A stretch of DNA of 64,000 nucleotides. Source: Clostridiaceae bacterium (GTDB taxonomy: Bacteria; Bacillota; Clostridia; Peptostreptococcales; Natronincolaceae). The stretch lies in NCBI GenBank assembly GCA_018432235.1, contig JAHDLO010000007.1:62001-126000 (forward strand), read 5' to 3'. Below the pieces are notes generated by a model that saw only the letters and a list, made by a program, of their open reading frames with translations, searched no databases and was not told where the DNA came from. The translations under genes and the position numbers were made by a program. Position 1 is the first letter of the stretch. The number at the start of each line of letters is the position of its first letter. Of this stretch, positions 25,783-34,452 are shown one piece after another.

Positions 25783-26502
25783 ATGAAAAAAATTAAGATA
25801 TATAATTTATTTATCTTTATGTTAGGACTTGTAAGCTTGAGTATAGGTGTATTACTGATAATTAAAGCTAATTTTGGTGTTTCGGTGGCGACATCTCCGC
25901 CGTATGTATTGAGTCTTTATTTTACTGGTATTACATTTGGTCAGTGGAACTATATTGCCCATGGATTTGTTCTCCTATTATTGGTTTTAGTTGTTAGAAT
26001 GCTGACCATCAAATATTTAATGTCCTTTTTGATCTCTTTTTTATTTGGTGTAACCATTGATCTGCTAAATCCCCTTATAGAGCTAGTACAGGCAGGCACT
26101 TTAATTGGCAGGAGTGCTGTATTTTTAGTAGGCTGTGTAGCTGTGGCGATAGGAATTGCTTCATTGATTATAAGCAATTATCCAATCTTGCCATTTGATA
26201 GCTTTGTAAAAGAGATTACTAGGATAAAAAATATTAACTACGCTAAATTCAAGACCTGCTTCGACTTAAGTGCTTTCACAATTTCACTGGTTTTAAGCAT
26301 TGTTTTGTTTGGCGAGATAAAAGGCATCCATATAGGCACCTTTGTATCAGCCCTTATTTTAGGAACAATGATTGATAGATGTATTGGGTTTATGAATACG
26401 TATATTGAGGGAACGAAGATTATTCCTCAAGAAAAAGTAAATGCAATCCTGGATTTTGACCTGATAAATAAGAAAAAAACTACAAAAGATTCCTTCTATT
26501 AA
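25783..26502 (+). CDS. YczE/YitT-like membrane protein (DUF6198 type)
   Basis: A 239-residue membrane protein with five or six helices. The first half SLSIGVLLIIKANFGVSVAT and FTGITFGQWNYIAHGFVLLL, and the second half IASLIISNYPILPFDSFVKE, are typical of YczE/YyaS/YitT-family proteins, whose function is unknown. It follows butyrate kinase by 26 bp and ends the unit, so it may move a substrate or product of this pathway. Confidence 0.7.
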   Translation: MKKIKIYNLFIFMLGLVSLSIGVLLIIKANFGVSVATSPPYVLSLYFTGITFGQWNYIAHGFVLLLLVLVVRMLTIKYLMSFLISFLFGVTIDLLNPLIELVQAGTLIGRSAVFLVGCVAVAIGIASLIISNYPILPFDSFVKEITRIKNINYAKFKTCFDLSAFTISLVLSIVLFGEIKGIHIGTFVSALILGTMIDRCIGFMNTYIEGTKIIPQEKVNAILDFDLINKKKTTKDSFY

Positions 26503-26530
26503 GTCCTGATCAGGGCTAAGTCTTTATATT

Positions 26531-26576
26531 TAAAGCCATTTTGCTACTCTGGGTAGTGATATGGCTTTATTTTTTA
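26531..26576 (+). terminator. Rho-independent terminator
   Basis: TAAAGCCAT/ATGGCTTTA arms followed by TTTTTT. Confidence 0.8.
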
Positions 26577-26734
26577 GTTATAAGAGGCTGACGCATTCAT
26601 TAGCCTGTTTATAAAGATAAGCCATTGGATACTAAGGAGAGCAGTTTTCAATTTTGCATCACATGCAACTATTACATCTTTGACTTATTCTATGCCTATA
26701 AAATTGTAGTCATATATGACATTAAAAAGTTCAT

Positions 26735-26770
26735 GTTTCATAAATGAAATATTGGTTTCAAATATGAAAT
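26735..26770 (+). promoter_or_regulatory. Two activator boxes upstream of the lyase operon
   Basis: GTTTCA-TAAA-TGAAAT at 26735-26750 and GTTTCA-AATA-TGAAAT at 26755-26770: identical half-sites, start to start exactly 20 bp, so on one face of the helix. They lie about 150 bp before the -24/-12 promoter, the right distance for sigma-54 enhancers. The same box appears before the PrpR-like activator gene. From 26577 to 26734 nothing else was seen. Confidence 0.85.
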
Positions 26771-26918
26771 ATAATGTGGGTATTTCAAAAGGCTTTTAAA
26801 TCCTCCTTAACCTTAGCCAGCTAGCAGGATGCTATAACAGTGGTATTTTATTGATGTAATCTGAAGGGTAATTAAAATCAAAATGAATTTTTTGATTATT
26901 TAATCTTTTTTTCAAAAT

Positions 26919-26934
26919 TGGCAACGAATTTGCT
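26919..26934 (+). promoter_or_regulatory. Sigma-54 (-24/-12) promoter of the Dabb-UxaA-KdgT operon
   Basis: TTGGCAACGAATTTGCTT: GG at 26920-26921 and GC at 26932-26933 with exactly 10 bp between. About 60 bp before the first gene. Confidence 0.85.
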
Positions 26935-26989
26935 TATTAAATAATAGAAGCAATAATAACCTACAAATAAGGTAAAAGGAGAACACATA

Positions 26990-27277
26990 ATGAAGCACTA
27001 TGTTATGCTAAAGTTTAGACCAGGTTTCTATAATGAAGAAATTCTTGGATACACAAAAGAAATTTTCTCGGAAATTGAAAAGCAGATCTTGAATGTTAAA
27101 AATGTTAGTGTTTTCAGTAATTGCATTGAGCGAGATGCCAATATGGATATGATGATTGAAATGGATGTAGAGAATGAAGAAACGCTGCAAGCTTATTTAA
27201 GCCATGAATTACACAAGGAATTTGTAAATACTACAGATAAGCATGTCGTATTAAGAGTTTCTTTTGATTATAAGTAA
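26990..27277 (+). CDS. Dabb (stress-responsive A/B barrel) family protein
   Basis: A 95-residue protein with the ferredoxin-like alpha/beta pattern of Dabb proteins: MKHYVMLKFRPG at the start and the ending YLSHELHKEFVNTTDKHVVL. Dabb domains form dimeric barrels and often act as small enzymes or sugar-acid-binding accessories in catabolic operons. First gene of the sigma-54 operon; AAAGGAG supports the start. Confidence 0.75.
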   Translation: MKHYVMLKFRPGFYNEEILGYTKEIFSEIEKQILNVKNVSVFSNCIERDANMDMMIEMDVENEETLQAYLSHELHKEFVNTTDKHVVLRVSFDYK

Positions 27278-27298
27278 AAGCAAAGGAGGATTTGAATT

Positions 27299-27334
27299 GT
27301 GAAAAAAACTATTAAGAGGGAGGGTTTTCAATGA
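27299..27334 (+). CDS. Possible 11-residue leader peptide coupled to the lyase small subunit
   Basis: GTG at 27299 preceded by AAAGGAGG encodes MKKTIKREGFQ and stops at TGA 27332-27334, overlapping the ATG of the next gene (ATGA). Either it is a real coupling leader, or the strong ribosome site is a relic. The downstream gene has its own GGGAGGG site inside this frame. Confidence 0.35.
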   Translation: MKKTIKREGFQ

Positions 27335-27600
27335 TTAATGCAGTTCTATTAAACAACGATGATATGGTAGCCACAATGACATCAGCGGTATACTTGGGGA
27401 ATGATATTACATTCATTATGTATGGGAAAACGATGGTTATTAAGGCAATATCTAATGTTCCTATTTACCATAAGGTGGCTGTAAGGGCAATTGAAAAGGG
27501 AGAAGCAATTTTAAAATATGGTGAAAAAATTGGATATGCCACTGCTGACATCAAAGAAGGTGAGCATGTACACACCCAAAATTTAAGCAGTAGATTATAA
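27331..27600 (+). CDS. UxaA-family lyase, small SAF-domain subunit
   Basis: An 89-residue SAF-domain protein, equal to the N-terminal domain of altronate/galactarate dehydratases, made as a separate chain. Features include ATMTSAVYLGNDITF, YHKVAVRAIEKGEAILKYGE and the ending IKEGEHVHTQNL. It should form the active site together with the 386-residue partner 17 bp downstream. The split into about 90 and 390 residues is also that of (2R)-sulfolactate sulfo-lyase (SuyA/SuyB), so the substrate could be a sugar acid, a sulfolactate-like acid or another hydroxyacid. Confidence 0.8.
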   Translation: MINAVLLNNDDMVATMTSAVYLGNDITFIMYGKTMVIKAISNVPIYHKVAVRAIEKGEAILKYGEKIGYATADIKEGEHVHTQNLSSRL

Positions 27601-27617
27601 CAAGGGGGTTTTGAATT

Positions 27618-28778
27618 ATGAAGTTTAATGGATATAAACGTTCAGACGGGCATGTGGGTATACGTAATCATGTCGTTGTGCTGCCAGGAGTAATATGCTC
27701 CTCTAGTGTAGCCAAAAAAATTGCTGACAAGGTGGAGGATGCTAGATATCTTTATAACCCAAACGGATGCGCTCAAAATGCTAAAGATACCTCAATGACT
27801 TTAGAAATATTATCCGGGTTGATAGCAAATGGCAATGTGTATGGGGCCTTAATCGTAGGGCTTGGCTGCGAGACAATACAAAAAAATATTTATATTGAGG
27901 CAATTCAGAAGAAAACCAATAAGCCCGTTGTGTATATCAGCATTCAAGAGGAGGGTGGTATTCAGAAAACTGTTGAGAAGGGAATTAAAATCGTTACAGC
28001 TTTAATGGAGGAAGCAAGTAAATGCGAGAGGGTAGAATGTGACTTATCTGATATTATACTTGGCATGGAGTGTGGCGGCTCTGATCCTACATCAGGATTA
28101 TCAGCTAATACGGTACTTGGAAATACCTCAGATAGACTAGTGGGGCTAGGCGGTACAGCAGTATTAAGTGAAACACCGGAGGCTATAGGAGCAGAGGGAA
28201 TTCTAGAAAAACGAGGGAGGACCCCCGAAATAGGTAAAAAGCTCTACGACATCGTCATAAAGTGTGAGCAATCATACTTGGATTCAGGGGACGACATTAG
28301 GAATACAAACCCATCCCCTGGTAATAAGGCTAGTGGCATTACAACGTTAGAGGAAAAATCAATAGGATGTATTCACAAAAGTGGGACAAAGCCCTTTGAT
28401 GGTGTTTATGAGTACGGACAGATGATTGATCAAAAAGGTCTAATGTTTATGGATACGACAGCTTACGATGTTGCTTCTGTAGTAGCAAAAATTGCAGGGG
28501 GGGCTCAAATTATTGCATTTACAACAGGCGTAGGTACTCCTGTAGGCAATGCAATTGCCCCTGTTATCAAAATTACAGGGAATCATACTACCTTTACTCG
28601 TTTAAATGATATGCTAGATTTTGATACCAGCGAAAGCATCACCGGAGTGAAAACGATTACAGAGCTGGGGGAAGAGCTGTTAGATTATATTGTGGATGTA
28701 TGTAATGGTGAGCGGGTTAAGGCGGAGGAGCATGAAATTTCAGATATGGCTATTAATCAACTAAGCAGTTACTGTTAA
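27618..28778 (+). CDS. UxaA-family lyase, large subunit
   Basis: A 386-residue protein of the altronate dehydratase C-terminal family: YKRSDGHVGIRNHVVVLPGV at the start, NPNGCAQ and GLGCE cysteine motifs, MECGGSDPTSGLSANT, and TTGVGTPVGNAIAPVIKI. The cysteines may hold iron as in the family. It eliminates water, or sulfite in SuyB-type members, from a carboxylic acid to give a 2-keto product. Neighbours are a SAF subunit, a KdgT-type permease and a PrpR-like regulator; no kinase, aldolase or sulfite reductase is present here to reveal the substrate. Confidence 0.85.
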   Translation: MKFNGYKRSDGHVGIRNHVVVLPGVICSSSVAKKIADKVEDARYLYNPNGCAQNAKDTSMTLEILSGLIANGNVYGALIVGLGCETIQKNIYIEAIQKKTNKPVVYISIQEEGGIQKTVEKGIKIVTALMEEASKCERVECDLSDIILGMECGGSDPTSGLSANTVLGNTSDRLVGLGGTAVLSETPEAIGAEGILEKRGRTPEIGKKLYDIVIKCEQSYLDSGDDIRNTNPSPGNKASGITTLEEKSIGCIHKSGTKPFDGVYEYGQMIDQKGLMFMDTTAYDVASVVAKIAGGAQIIAFTTGVGTPVGNAIAPVIKITGNHTTFTRLNDMLDFDTSESITGVKTITELGEELLDYIVDVCNGERVKAEEHEISDMAINQLSSYC

Positions 28779-28798
28779 AAAATGGAGGAGGGTTAGTG

Positions 28799-29752
28799 AT
28801 GAAAATTTTAAAAACTGTTCAAAAAATACCTGGAGGACTTATGGTGGTACCGTTATTATTAGGTGCTATTACTAACTTGCTATTCCCTGGTTTATTAAGC
28901 ATTGGAGGCTTAACAACGGCAACCTTTAAAACCGGTGCAGGTGCCTTTATTGGTGCCAGCCTATTAAGCGTTGGTTCTCAAATCACCATTACTAAGATAG
29001 GGGAGCCTATGAAAAGAGGCTTTGTGTTATTGAGTGCGAAATTTTTATCTGGTTTTTTACCAACACTTATTGTTGCAAAGGTTTTTGGACCAACGGGCGT
29101 ATTGGGAATTACCCCGCTGATGCTTCTTGCAGGTGTTACAAATAGTAACGGTGGTATGTACCTAGGCTTAATGACCGAATTTGGAGATGAAAATGACCTA
29201 GGCGCACAATCCTTATTGGGCATCAATGACGGACCCTTTTTAACGCTGATAGGGATGGGCTTGGCTGGACTTGCAACCTTTGATGTAATAGCCCTTCTTG
29301 CATCTGTAGGGACGTTGATCGTAGGGGTTATCTTAGGCAACCTAGACCATGACATAAGAGAATTTTTAAAACCGGGAATTCTCTTTACACTCCCATTTCT
29401 GGCATTTGCTTTAGGAACAGGTTTAAATTTAATGAACGTTTTTACTGGTGGCATAACAGGTATCCTATTGGGAATTGTCGTGGTGTTTTTAACTGCACTG
29501 TTTACGATACCAGCAGACAAATTCATCCTTAAACGCCCAGGCTATGCCGGAGCGGCGATTTGTACAACAGCAGGTAATGCAGTGGCTGTTCCAGCAATAC
29601 TTGCAGAGCTGAATCCTACTTTAGCGGGTCAGGTGGAAACCGCAACGGCAGCTGTTGCAGCGGCAGTAATTGTAACTGCTATACTTTGTCCGATTGTAAC
29701 CAGCTTCGTTGCAAAAAGATATGGTTACCCCAAAATGGAAAAATCCCTATAA
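28799..29752 (+). CDS. 2-keto-3-deoxygluconate permease (KdgT family)
   Basis: A 317-residue membrane protein with about ten helices. KIPGGLMVVPLLLGAITN at the start and GVTNSNGGMYLGLMTEFGDE in the middle are characteristic of KdgT. It imports 2-keto-3-deoxygluconate or a related acid. GGAGGAGGG before the ATG at 28799 decides against the GTG one codon earlier. Last gene of the sigma-54 operon; it delivers either the substrate or a downstream intermediate of the lyase. Confidence 0.85.
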   Translation: MKILKTVQKIPGGLMVVPLLLGAITNLLFPGLLSIGGLTTATFKTGAGAFIGASLLSVGSQITITKIGEPMKRGFVLLSAKFLSGFLPTLIVAKVFGPTGVLGITPLMLLAGVTNSNGGMYLGLMTEFGDENDLGAQSLLGINDGPFLTLIGMGLAGLATFDVIALLASVGTLIVGVILGNLDHDIREFLKPGILFTLPFLAFALGTGLNLMNVFTGGITGILLGIVVVFLTALFTIPADKFILKRPGYAGAAICTTAGNAVAVPAILAELNPTLAGQVETATAAVAAAVIVTAILCPIVTSFVAKRYGYPKMEKSL

Positions 29753-29783
29753 AGGTTTAAAGGGTTATTGCCAGCTTAAGCGA

Positions 29784-29885
29784 TGAAGGGAAAACTAGTT
29801 GTTCACCTTTTTTCCCTTCAGCGGCAAGCCCCGAGGACAATAAACAAAGGTACCTTGAAGGCAGAGTCCTCAAGGTACCTTTGTT
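29784..29885. terminator. Two strong hairpins between convergent genes
   Basis: Hairpin 1: TGAAGGGAAAA/TTTTCCCTTCA (29784-29794 and 29810-29820). Hairpin 2: a perfect 16-bp stem AACAAAGGTACCTTGA/TCAAGGTACCTTTGTT (29843-29858 and 29870-29885) with an 11-nt loop. Together they separate the permease from the convergent activator gene and probably stop transcription from both sides. Confidence 0.75.
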
Positions 29886-29906
29886 GTATTCTAAATGCTG
29901 ACCAGG

Positions 29907-31799
29907 CTATAGCTTGTTTAACTTCCTCCATAAGGTTGTTTTGCTTATATTTAAATATTGACAAAGTCTTTCTTTATCATCGCCAAATTTCTGCAGCAGA
30001 AATTTAATGTAATCACTTTCAAATTGCTTTAAATCATCGGTTATGGTGGTGGTATATTCAGCAGTAGTATCGAGGGTATATTTTTCGCCTATCATTATAT
30101 TTATAAAATCCTTATCGAGCTTATTTTTATTAGAAAGCAGTACGATTCTTTCAGCGAAATTTTTTAGCTCTCTTATATTCCCTGGCCACTCGTAGTCTAG
30201 TATGGAATTAAAAATAGAGGTGTCATTCCAATAGATAGATTTGTTTTCTTCCTGGGCTATCTCTGTCAAGAAAGTGATTAGCAGAGGAATGATGTCCTTC
30301 GGCCTTTGGCGTAATGGAAGCAGTTCGATCTCTAGTAGGGCCAATCTGTAATATAAATCTTCACGAAATAATTTTTCATTGACCATTTTCTTTAAATTCT
30401 TATTTGTTGCGGCTATAATACGTACATCTATGGGGATAATCTTATTGCCACCAATTCTCATAATTTCTTTTTCTTGAATAACTCTTAAAAGCTTCGCTTG
30501 TAGGTTTAAGGGCAGTTCTCCTATTTCATCTAAAAAGATACTGCCCCTATGGGCTAATTCAAATAGACCTTTTTTGCCCGTATTTAAAGCACCGGTAAAA
30601 GAGCCTTTCTCATAGCCAAAAAGTTCGCTTTCCATTAAATTTTCATTGAAGGTTGCGCAATTGATTGCTACAAAAGGCCCATTTGCACGCAAGCTTTCAT
30701 TGTGGATGCTAGAAGCAAATATTTCCTTTCCAGTTCCAGTCTCACCATAAATTATAATCGTGCCCTTTGACTTAGCATACTTTTGTGCTGTTTCAATTAT
30801 TTTTATTGTATTATTATCTTTAGCTATAATATCCTCAAAATAGGACTTAGCTGTTAGACCTCTTTCTTTGTTCTGAGTTCTAATGGACATCTCAAGATTT
30901 ACGACATGCTTAACAGCATTGATAATGATGGCATAAAGCTGTTCATTATCAAGTATTACGGGGATTAAATTTAAGACGTAATTATTGTCTCTAATATTCA
31001 TGATTGAGTTTGGGGGCATTGTTAAAATCTCTGCTATGTCTTTATCAAAAACATCTTGAATAGTATCAGAAGCTTCATCCTTATAAAAAAGATTTTTTGC
31101 CTGTAGGTTATAACGCTTTATGCTGCCTTCCTTGTCTACAATAAATACTGCTTCCGAGATAATATTAGTAATTATTTCTATAAAGTTATTCTTAGATTTT
31201 TCTTTGAGGGTAATGTCTGTAGAGTATCTAGCTTGGGAGATGGTATTTTTAAAGGAATTAATATCTACCACAATATTTTCATAGGGAAGATTGTACTTAG
31301 ATGCAATACGTGTAGGCTCAATATCACCAAGGAGCACATCCACGCTGCCATTACTCACAAGCTCAGCAATGGTGGTTTCGATTTCTATATTATTGAACAT
31401 TTTATAATAGATGAATTCATAATCACCCATGCGAGAATGTAAATGAAGCTTTTGAGATGCTTGGCTAGGGTTGTGATCTATTTCAAATATACATATTTTT
31501 TTATATCCCTTTAAAGAACACTTATGCAAAATTTTTAGAAAGCTAGGCAGCTCAAATTTCAAATCAAAAATGGGGACAGGAATATTATTTGTGTATAAAT
31601 AATGAGCTAGACTTCCTCTAGTAATGATACCAAAGATTTTAGTTGATTTAATAATTTCGTTAATTTCTATCAATAAGGATTCACAGGGTCTTGAGATAAT
31701 GGTTTTATAGATATAGCTGTCATATTCTTTCGCTTCTGCTATCAATACACTTTCATCCGGTACGATAAATAGGAATTGCTTATTAAAAAAATCTTGCAT
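29907..31799 (-). CDS. PrpR-like sigma-54 activator
   Basis: A 630-residue activator. Residues 1-190 resemble the PrpR_N sensor (propionate-regulator type; IKSTKIFGIITRGSLAHYL). A PAS-like part follows near 205-300 (EAVFIVDKEGSIKRYN). The AAA+ sigma-54 domain has Walker A GETGTGKE near 350 and the loop GSFTGA (consensus GAFTGA); the C-terminal helix-turn-helix is YLNISKTTLWRKLNKL. PrpR_N domains bind small acids or acyl-CoA-type signals. It should activate the two sigma-54 promoters at 21730 and 26919, through the GTTTCA-N4-TGAAAT boxes at least at the second. Confidence 0.88.
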   Translation of the reverse strand: MQDFFNKQFLFIVPDESVLIAEAKEYDSYIYKTIISRPCESLLIEINEIIKSTKIFGIITRGSLAHYLYTNNIPVPIFDLKFELPSFLKILHKCSLKGYKKICIFEIDHNPSQASQKLHLHSRMGDYEFIYYKMFNNIEIETTIAELVSNGSVDVLLGDIEPTRIASKYNLPYENIVVDINSFKNTISQARYSTDITLKEKSKNNFIEIITNIISEAVFIVDKEGSIKRYNLQAKNLFYKDEASDTIQDVFDKDIAEILTMPPNSIMNIRDNNYVLNLIPVILDNEQLYAIIINAVKHVVNLEMSIRTQNKERGLTAKSYFEDIIAKDNNTIKIIETAQKYAKSKGTIIIYGETGTGKEIFASSIHNESLRANGPFVAINCATFNENLMESELFGYEKGSFTGALNTGKKGLFELAHRGSIFLDEIGELPLNLQAKLLRVIQEKEIMRIGGNKIIPIDVRIIAATNKNLKKMVNEKLFREDLYYRLALLEIELLPLRQRPKDIIPLLITFLTEIAQEENKSIYWNDTSIFNSILDYEWPGNIRELKNFAERIVLLSNKNKLDKDFINIMIGEKYTLDTTAEYTTTITDDLKQFESDYIKFLLQKFGDDKERLCQYLNISKTTLWRKLNKL

Positions 31800-31879
31800 G
31801 ATAGCATCTCAGCTCCTTATGTTGAAATTTTAATAGACAGCTGTGGTTTTTAAGCTTATATTTCTATTATAATAGAGAT

Positions 31880-31895
31880 ATTTCAAAATTGAAAC
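31880..31895 (-). promoter_or_regulatory. Activator box at its own promoter
   Basis: On the minus strand GTTTCA-ATTT-TGAAAT, the same half-sites as the two boxes at 26735 and 26755. It overlaps the -35 region for a TATAAT at about 31866-31871, which suggests autorepression. A further inverted repeat TTTCCG/CGGAAA lies at 31899-31917. The rest of 31896-32082 shows nothing I can name. Confidence 0.75.
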
Positions 31896-32082
31896 GATTT
31901 TCCGAAAGAGACGGAAACTGGGCTATATATATTCCTGCACTTAGGTTAGTAGATTCATTGTCATGAGTTTTATGCACCTCAAACTGCAATTTAGGGCTTC
32001 ATTATTGAAATTTACTGAATCAGATTGGTTCTGCGTGTAAATATATGGCTATGAGATCCGTATTAGTAAGGCTTGAGTAGCT

Positions 32083-32874
32083 TCATTCATTGGCTTTAAC
32101 TCTCACTTGTAAAGTCATATGAATTTTTGATTTTGAAAATGAATAAGCAGTGATATCTTCAATTATAATACAATTACCTATTGGCTCATATCCAGCATTT
32201 CTACACTTCTGAAGAATAAGCTGTTGTATTTTGTCTAGCTCGCTATAGTTACTACTCTCAGTGTTAAAATTATGAGAAAAATAAAGTCCTTCTTCCAATT
32301 GATAAGTGGGAAAATTTGTTAGCTTTACATCGTCATTGTGCGTATAGAGGCAGCCAATACTCACAGGATCAGAGATAATTGTATAAAATAAATAATTATT
32401 GTCAAAATAGTCTAAATTATAGTTTTGAATAAAATCGTAAAGTTCTTTTTCGCTTTTGACTATATTGATATCACTGTCAACAATATAAAGATTTCGCTTT
32501 GGAAACTGTATAATTTTTTCAGTATCTGTCTTAAAGTCGATATAGCTTTTTCTTAGCTTCCGTATGGAGGCTAGGCTTCTTTTAAGCATCATCATTTCTT
32601 CATCAATTTTTTGTTCTGTTTTATCCAATACCTCAAGAAAATCATAATCGTCTTTTTGATGAAGGATTTCTTTGATTTCAGCAATAGAAAGATTAAGTTT
32701 TCTAAAAGTAATAATAATTTCTAGGATATTCAGTTCTTCATATGAAAAAAGCCTATATCCATTATCATCAATTAAAAATGGATTTAGTAATCCTTTTTTT
32801 TCATAAAACCGAATTTGTGAAGTGGCAATGCTGAAGAGGTTAGCTACTTCACCTATAGTTAAATATTTTCTCAT
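32083..32874 (-). CDS. MerR-family multidrug-type regulator
   Basis: A 263-residue MerR protein: helix-turn-helix LTIGEVANLFSIATSQIRFY, wing YRLFSYEELNILEII, a long dimer helix near 75-115, then an effector-binding domain of the BmrR/GyrI type. It is transcribed divergently from a MATE pump, and the promoter between them has the 19-bp MerR spacer. It probably senses a drug and activates the pump. Confidence 0.85.
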   Translation of the reverse strand: MRKYLTIGEVANLFSIATSQIRFYEKKGLLNPFLIDDNGYRLFSYEELNILEIIITFRKLNLSIAEIKEILHQKDDYDFLEVLDKTEQKIDEEMMMLKRSLASIRKLRKSYIDFKTDTEKIIQFPKRNLYIVDSDINIVKSEKELYDFIQNYNLDYFDNNYLFYTIISDPVSIGCLYTHNDDVKLTNFPTYQLEEGLYFSHNFNTESSNYSELDKIQQLILQKCRNAGYEPIGNCIIIEDITAYSFSKSKIHMTLQVRVKANE

Positions 32875-32889
32875 TGTATAAATCCCCTC

Positions 32890-32920
32890 TTGACATTGAA
32901 CTAAGTTTAAGGTTTATTAT
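32890..32920 (+). promoter_or_regulatory. MerR-type promoter of the MATE gene
   Basis: TTGACA (32890-32895), 19-bp spacer, TATTAT (32915-32920). The spacer holds the near-dyad TTGAACT-A-AGTTTAA. Confidence 0.8.
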
Positions 32921-32982
32921 ATCATTTGTGGTCAATTGAATCAAATAGATAAGTTGGCAATCGTAAACGTTAAGAGGTGATT

Positions 32983-34356
32983 ATGATGAAAGAAAATATT
33001 AAATTAGATTTGGGGAAGACAAGAATTGATAAATTATTTTGGACATACGCTATACCTTCTATATTTATGATGATTGTACAAGGAACAGCTAGCTTAATCG
33101 ATTCTGTGTTTGTGGGACGATATGTAGGAGCAGAGGGTTTGGCAGCAATAACATTAGTGATGCCTTTGATAATGTTTCTGATAGGCTTTGGTACAATGAT
33201 TGCTGTTGGAGGAACAACTCTTGCCGGAATAGAAAAGGGCTCAGAAAACATCAAAAAAAGCAATAATTTATTTAATGTAACAACAAGCCTGCTGCTAATT
33301 TCAGGCGTACTTGGAGCGATAGCTATTTATTTGATGGTGCCATTGATGGCTAATTTTACAGGTGCAAAAGGAGAAGTTCTTACCCAAACCGTAGCATATG
33401 CCAATTATATAAGCTATTTTACGCCTTTCTTCCTTTTGAATTTTGCTTTGGGTTTTTTCCTTAAGCTAGATGGTAAACCAGTTATAGTAGTTCTTATTAT
33501 GTTAAGTGGGACATTAACAAATATACTGCTGGATTATCTCTTAATTGCAAAATTTGCAATGGGTGTTCAAGGCGCAGCTATAGCCACAGGCTTATCACAA
33601 GCTATACCCTTTTTAATTTTTCTTGGATTCATAGTTTTTAAATCTAGTTGGAAAATTGAAATGCCCAGATTTTATCTAAATGAAGTTGGACGCATATTTT
33701 TTAATGGATTGTCTGAGTTTTTAAATAATATTGCTCTTTCGATAACTGGAGTAATATTTAATTATATTATCATGATGAAGGTTGGCAGCAATGGTATTGC
33801 AGCATATGCGGTTGCTTTACAAATTGCTGGAATTGCATCCTTCATAGGGTATGGTATTGCAGAAGGCAGTCAAGTAGCTGTTAGTTATAACTTCGGGGCA
33901 GAAAAATACAAAAGAGTAGAAAATTTTAGAAACCTGTCGTTAAAGGTGAGTTTTATTCTAGGTATCCTAATGTGTATAACCTTGTTCTTATTTGGAAAGC
34001 AGTTCGCTGCAATATTCGTAAAAGAAAGAGAAGTAATAAACTTAGCTATTTATATTTTAAGATACTATGCAGTTTCTTTTATTTTTATTGGTATTAACAT
34101 TAATGTTGGGACTTATTACACTGCTATAAATGATCCTGTTAGATCGGCAATGATTACGGTATATAGAAGTTTAGTTGCAGTTATCCTAGGATTATTTTTA
34201 TTTCCAATATTTTGGGGAGATAAAGGCATATGGCTGACAATTGTATTTATTGAGGTTAGCACATTTATTATTGCATTCTTCATGTTAAAAAGAAGCCCTT
34301 TTGGTAATGTTAAGCTGAGCTTCCTGGATAGAGATAATGGCAAGGATGCCATATAA
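32983..34356 (+). CDS. MATE-family multidrug efflux pump
   Basis: A 457-residue protein with twelve hydrophobic segments and MATE landmarks: SIFMMIVQGTASLIDSVFVG, GAEGLAAITLVMP, and in the second half GYGIAEGSQVAVSYNFGAEK. It exports cationic drugs in exchange for sodium or protons. The start is at one of the ATGs 32983 or 32986 after AGAGGTG; a GTG at 32977 overlaps the ribosome site. Paired with the divergent MerR gene. Confidence 0.88.
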   Translation: MMKENIKLDLGKTRIDKLFWTYAIPSIFMMIVQGTASLIDSVFVGRYVGAEGLAAITLVMPLIMFLIGFGTMIAVGGTTLAGIEKGSENIKKSNNLFNVTTSLLLISGVLGAIAIYLMVPLMANFTGAKGEVLTQTVAYANYISYFTPFFLLNFALGFFLKLDGKPVIVVLIMLSGTLTNILLDYLLIAKFAMGVQGAAIATGLSQAIPFLIFLGFIVFKSSWKIEMPRFYLNEVGRIFFNGLSEFLNNIALSITGVIFNYIIMMKVGSNGIAAYAVALQIAGIASFIGYGIAEGSQVAVSYNFGAEKYKRVENFRNLSLKVSFILGILMCITLFLFGKQFAAIFVKEREVINLAIYILRYYAVSFIFIGININVGTYYTAINDPVRSAMITVYRSLVAVILGLFLFPIFWGDKGIWLTIVFIEVSTFIIAFFMLKRSPFGNVKLSFLDRDNGKDAI

Positions 34357-34358
34357 AT

Positions 34359-34396
34359 AGCCTTAGCCATTGATTTTATTCTGGATAAGGCTTTTT
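34359..34396 (+). terminator. Rho-independent terminator after the MATE gene
   Basis: AGCCTTA/TAAGGCT stem (34359-34365 and 34386-34392) followed by TTTT. Confidence 0.75.
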
Positions 34397-34452
34397 ATAT
34401 ATTAATTTTGACTTTGTCAGAATGATAATATCTGTTCTTGCTAATGGAAGGG

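Noticed and set aside
27331-28778. Firm naming of the split lyase as SuyAB sulfolactate sulfo-lyase
   Set aside because: Subunit sizes fit, but no sulfite-handling, sulfonate-transport or sulfolactate dehydrogenase gene is nearby; the family alone cannot fix the substrate.
28978-29526. Minus-strand open frame of 182 codons opposite the KdgT-type permease
   Set aside because: Antisense shadow of a hydrophobic, well-conserved permease; composition (Pro, Lys, Ser-rich) is typical of such shadows.
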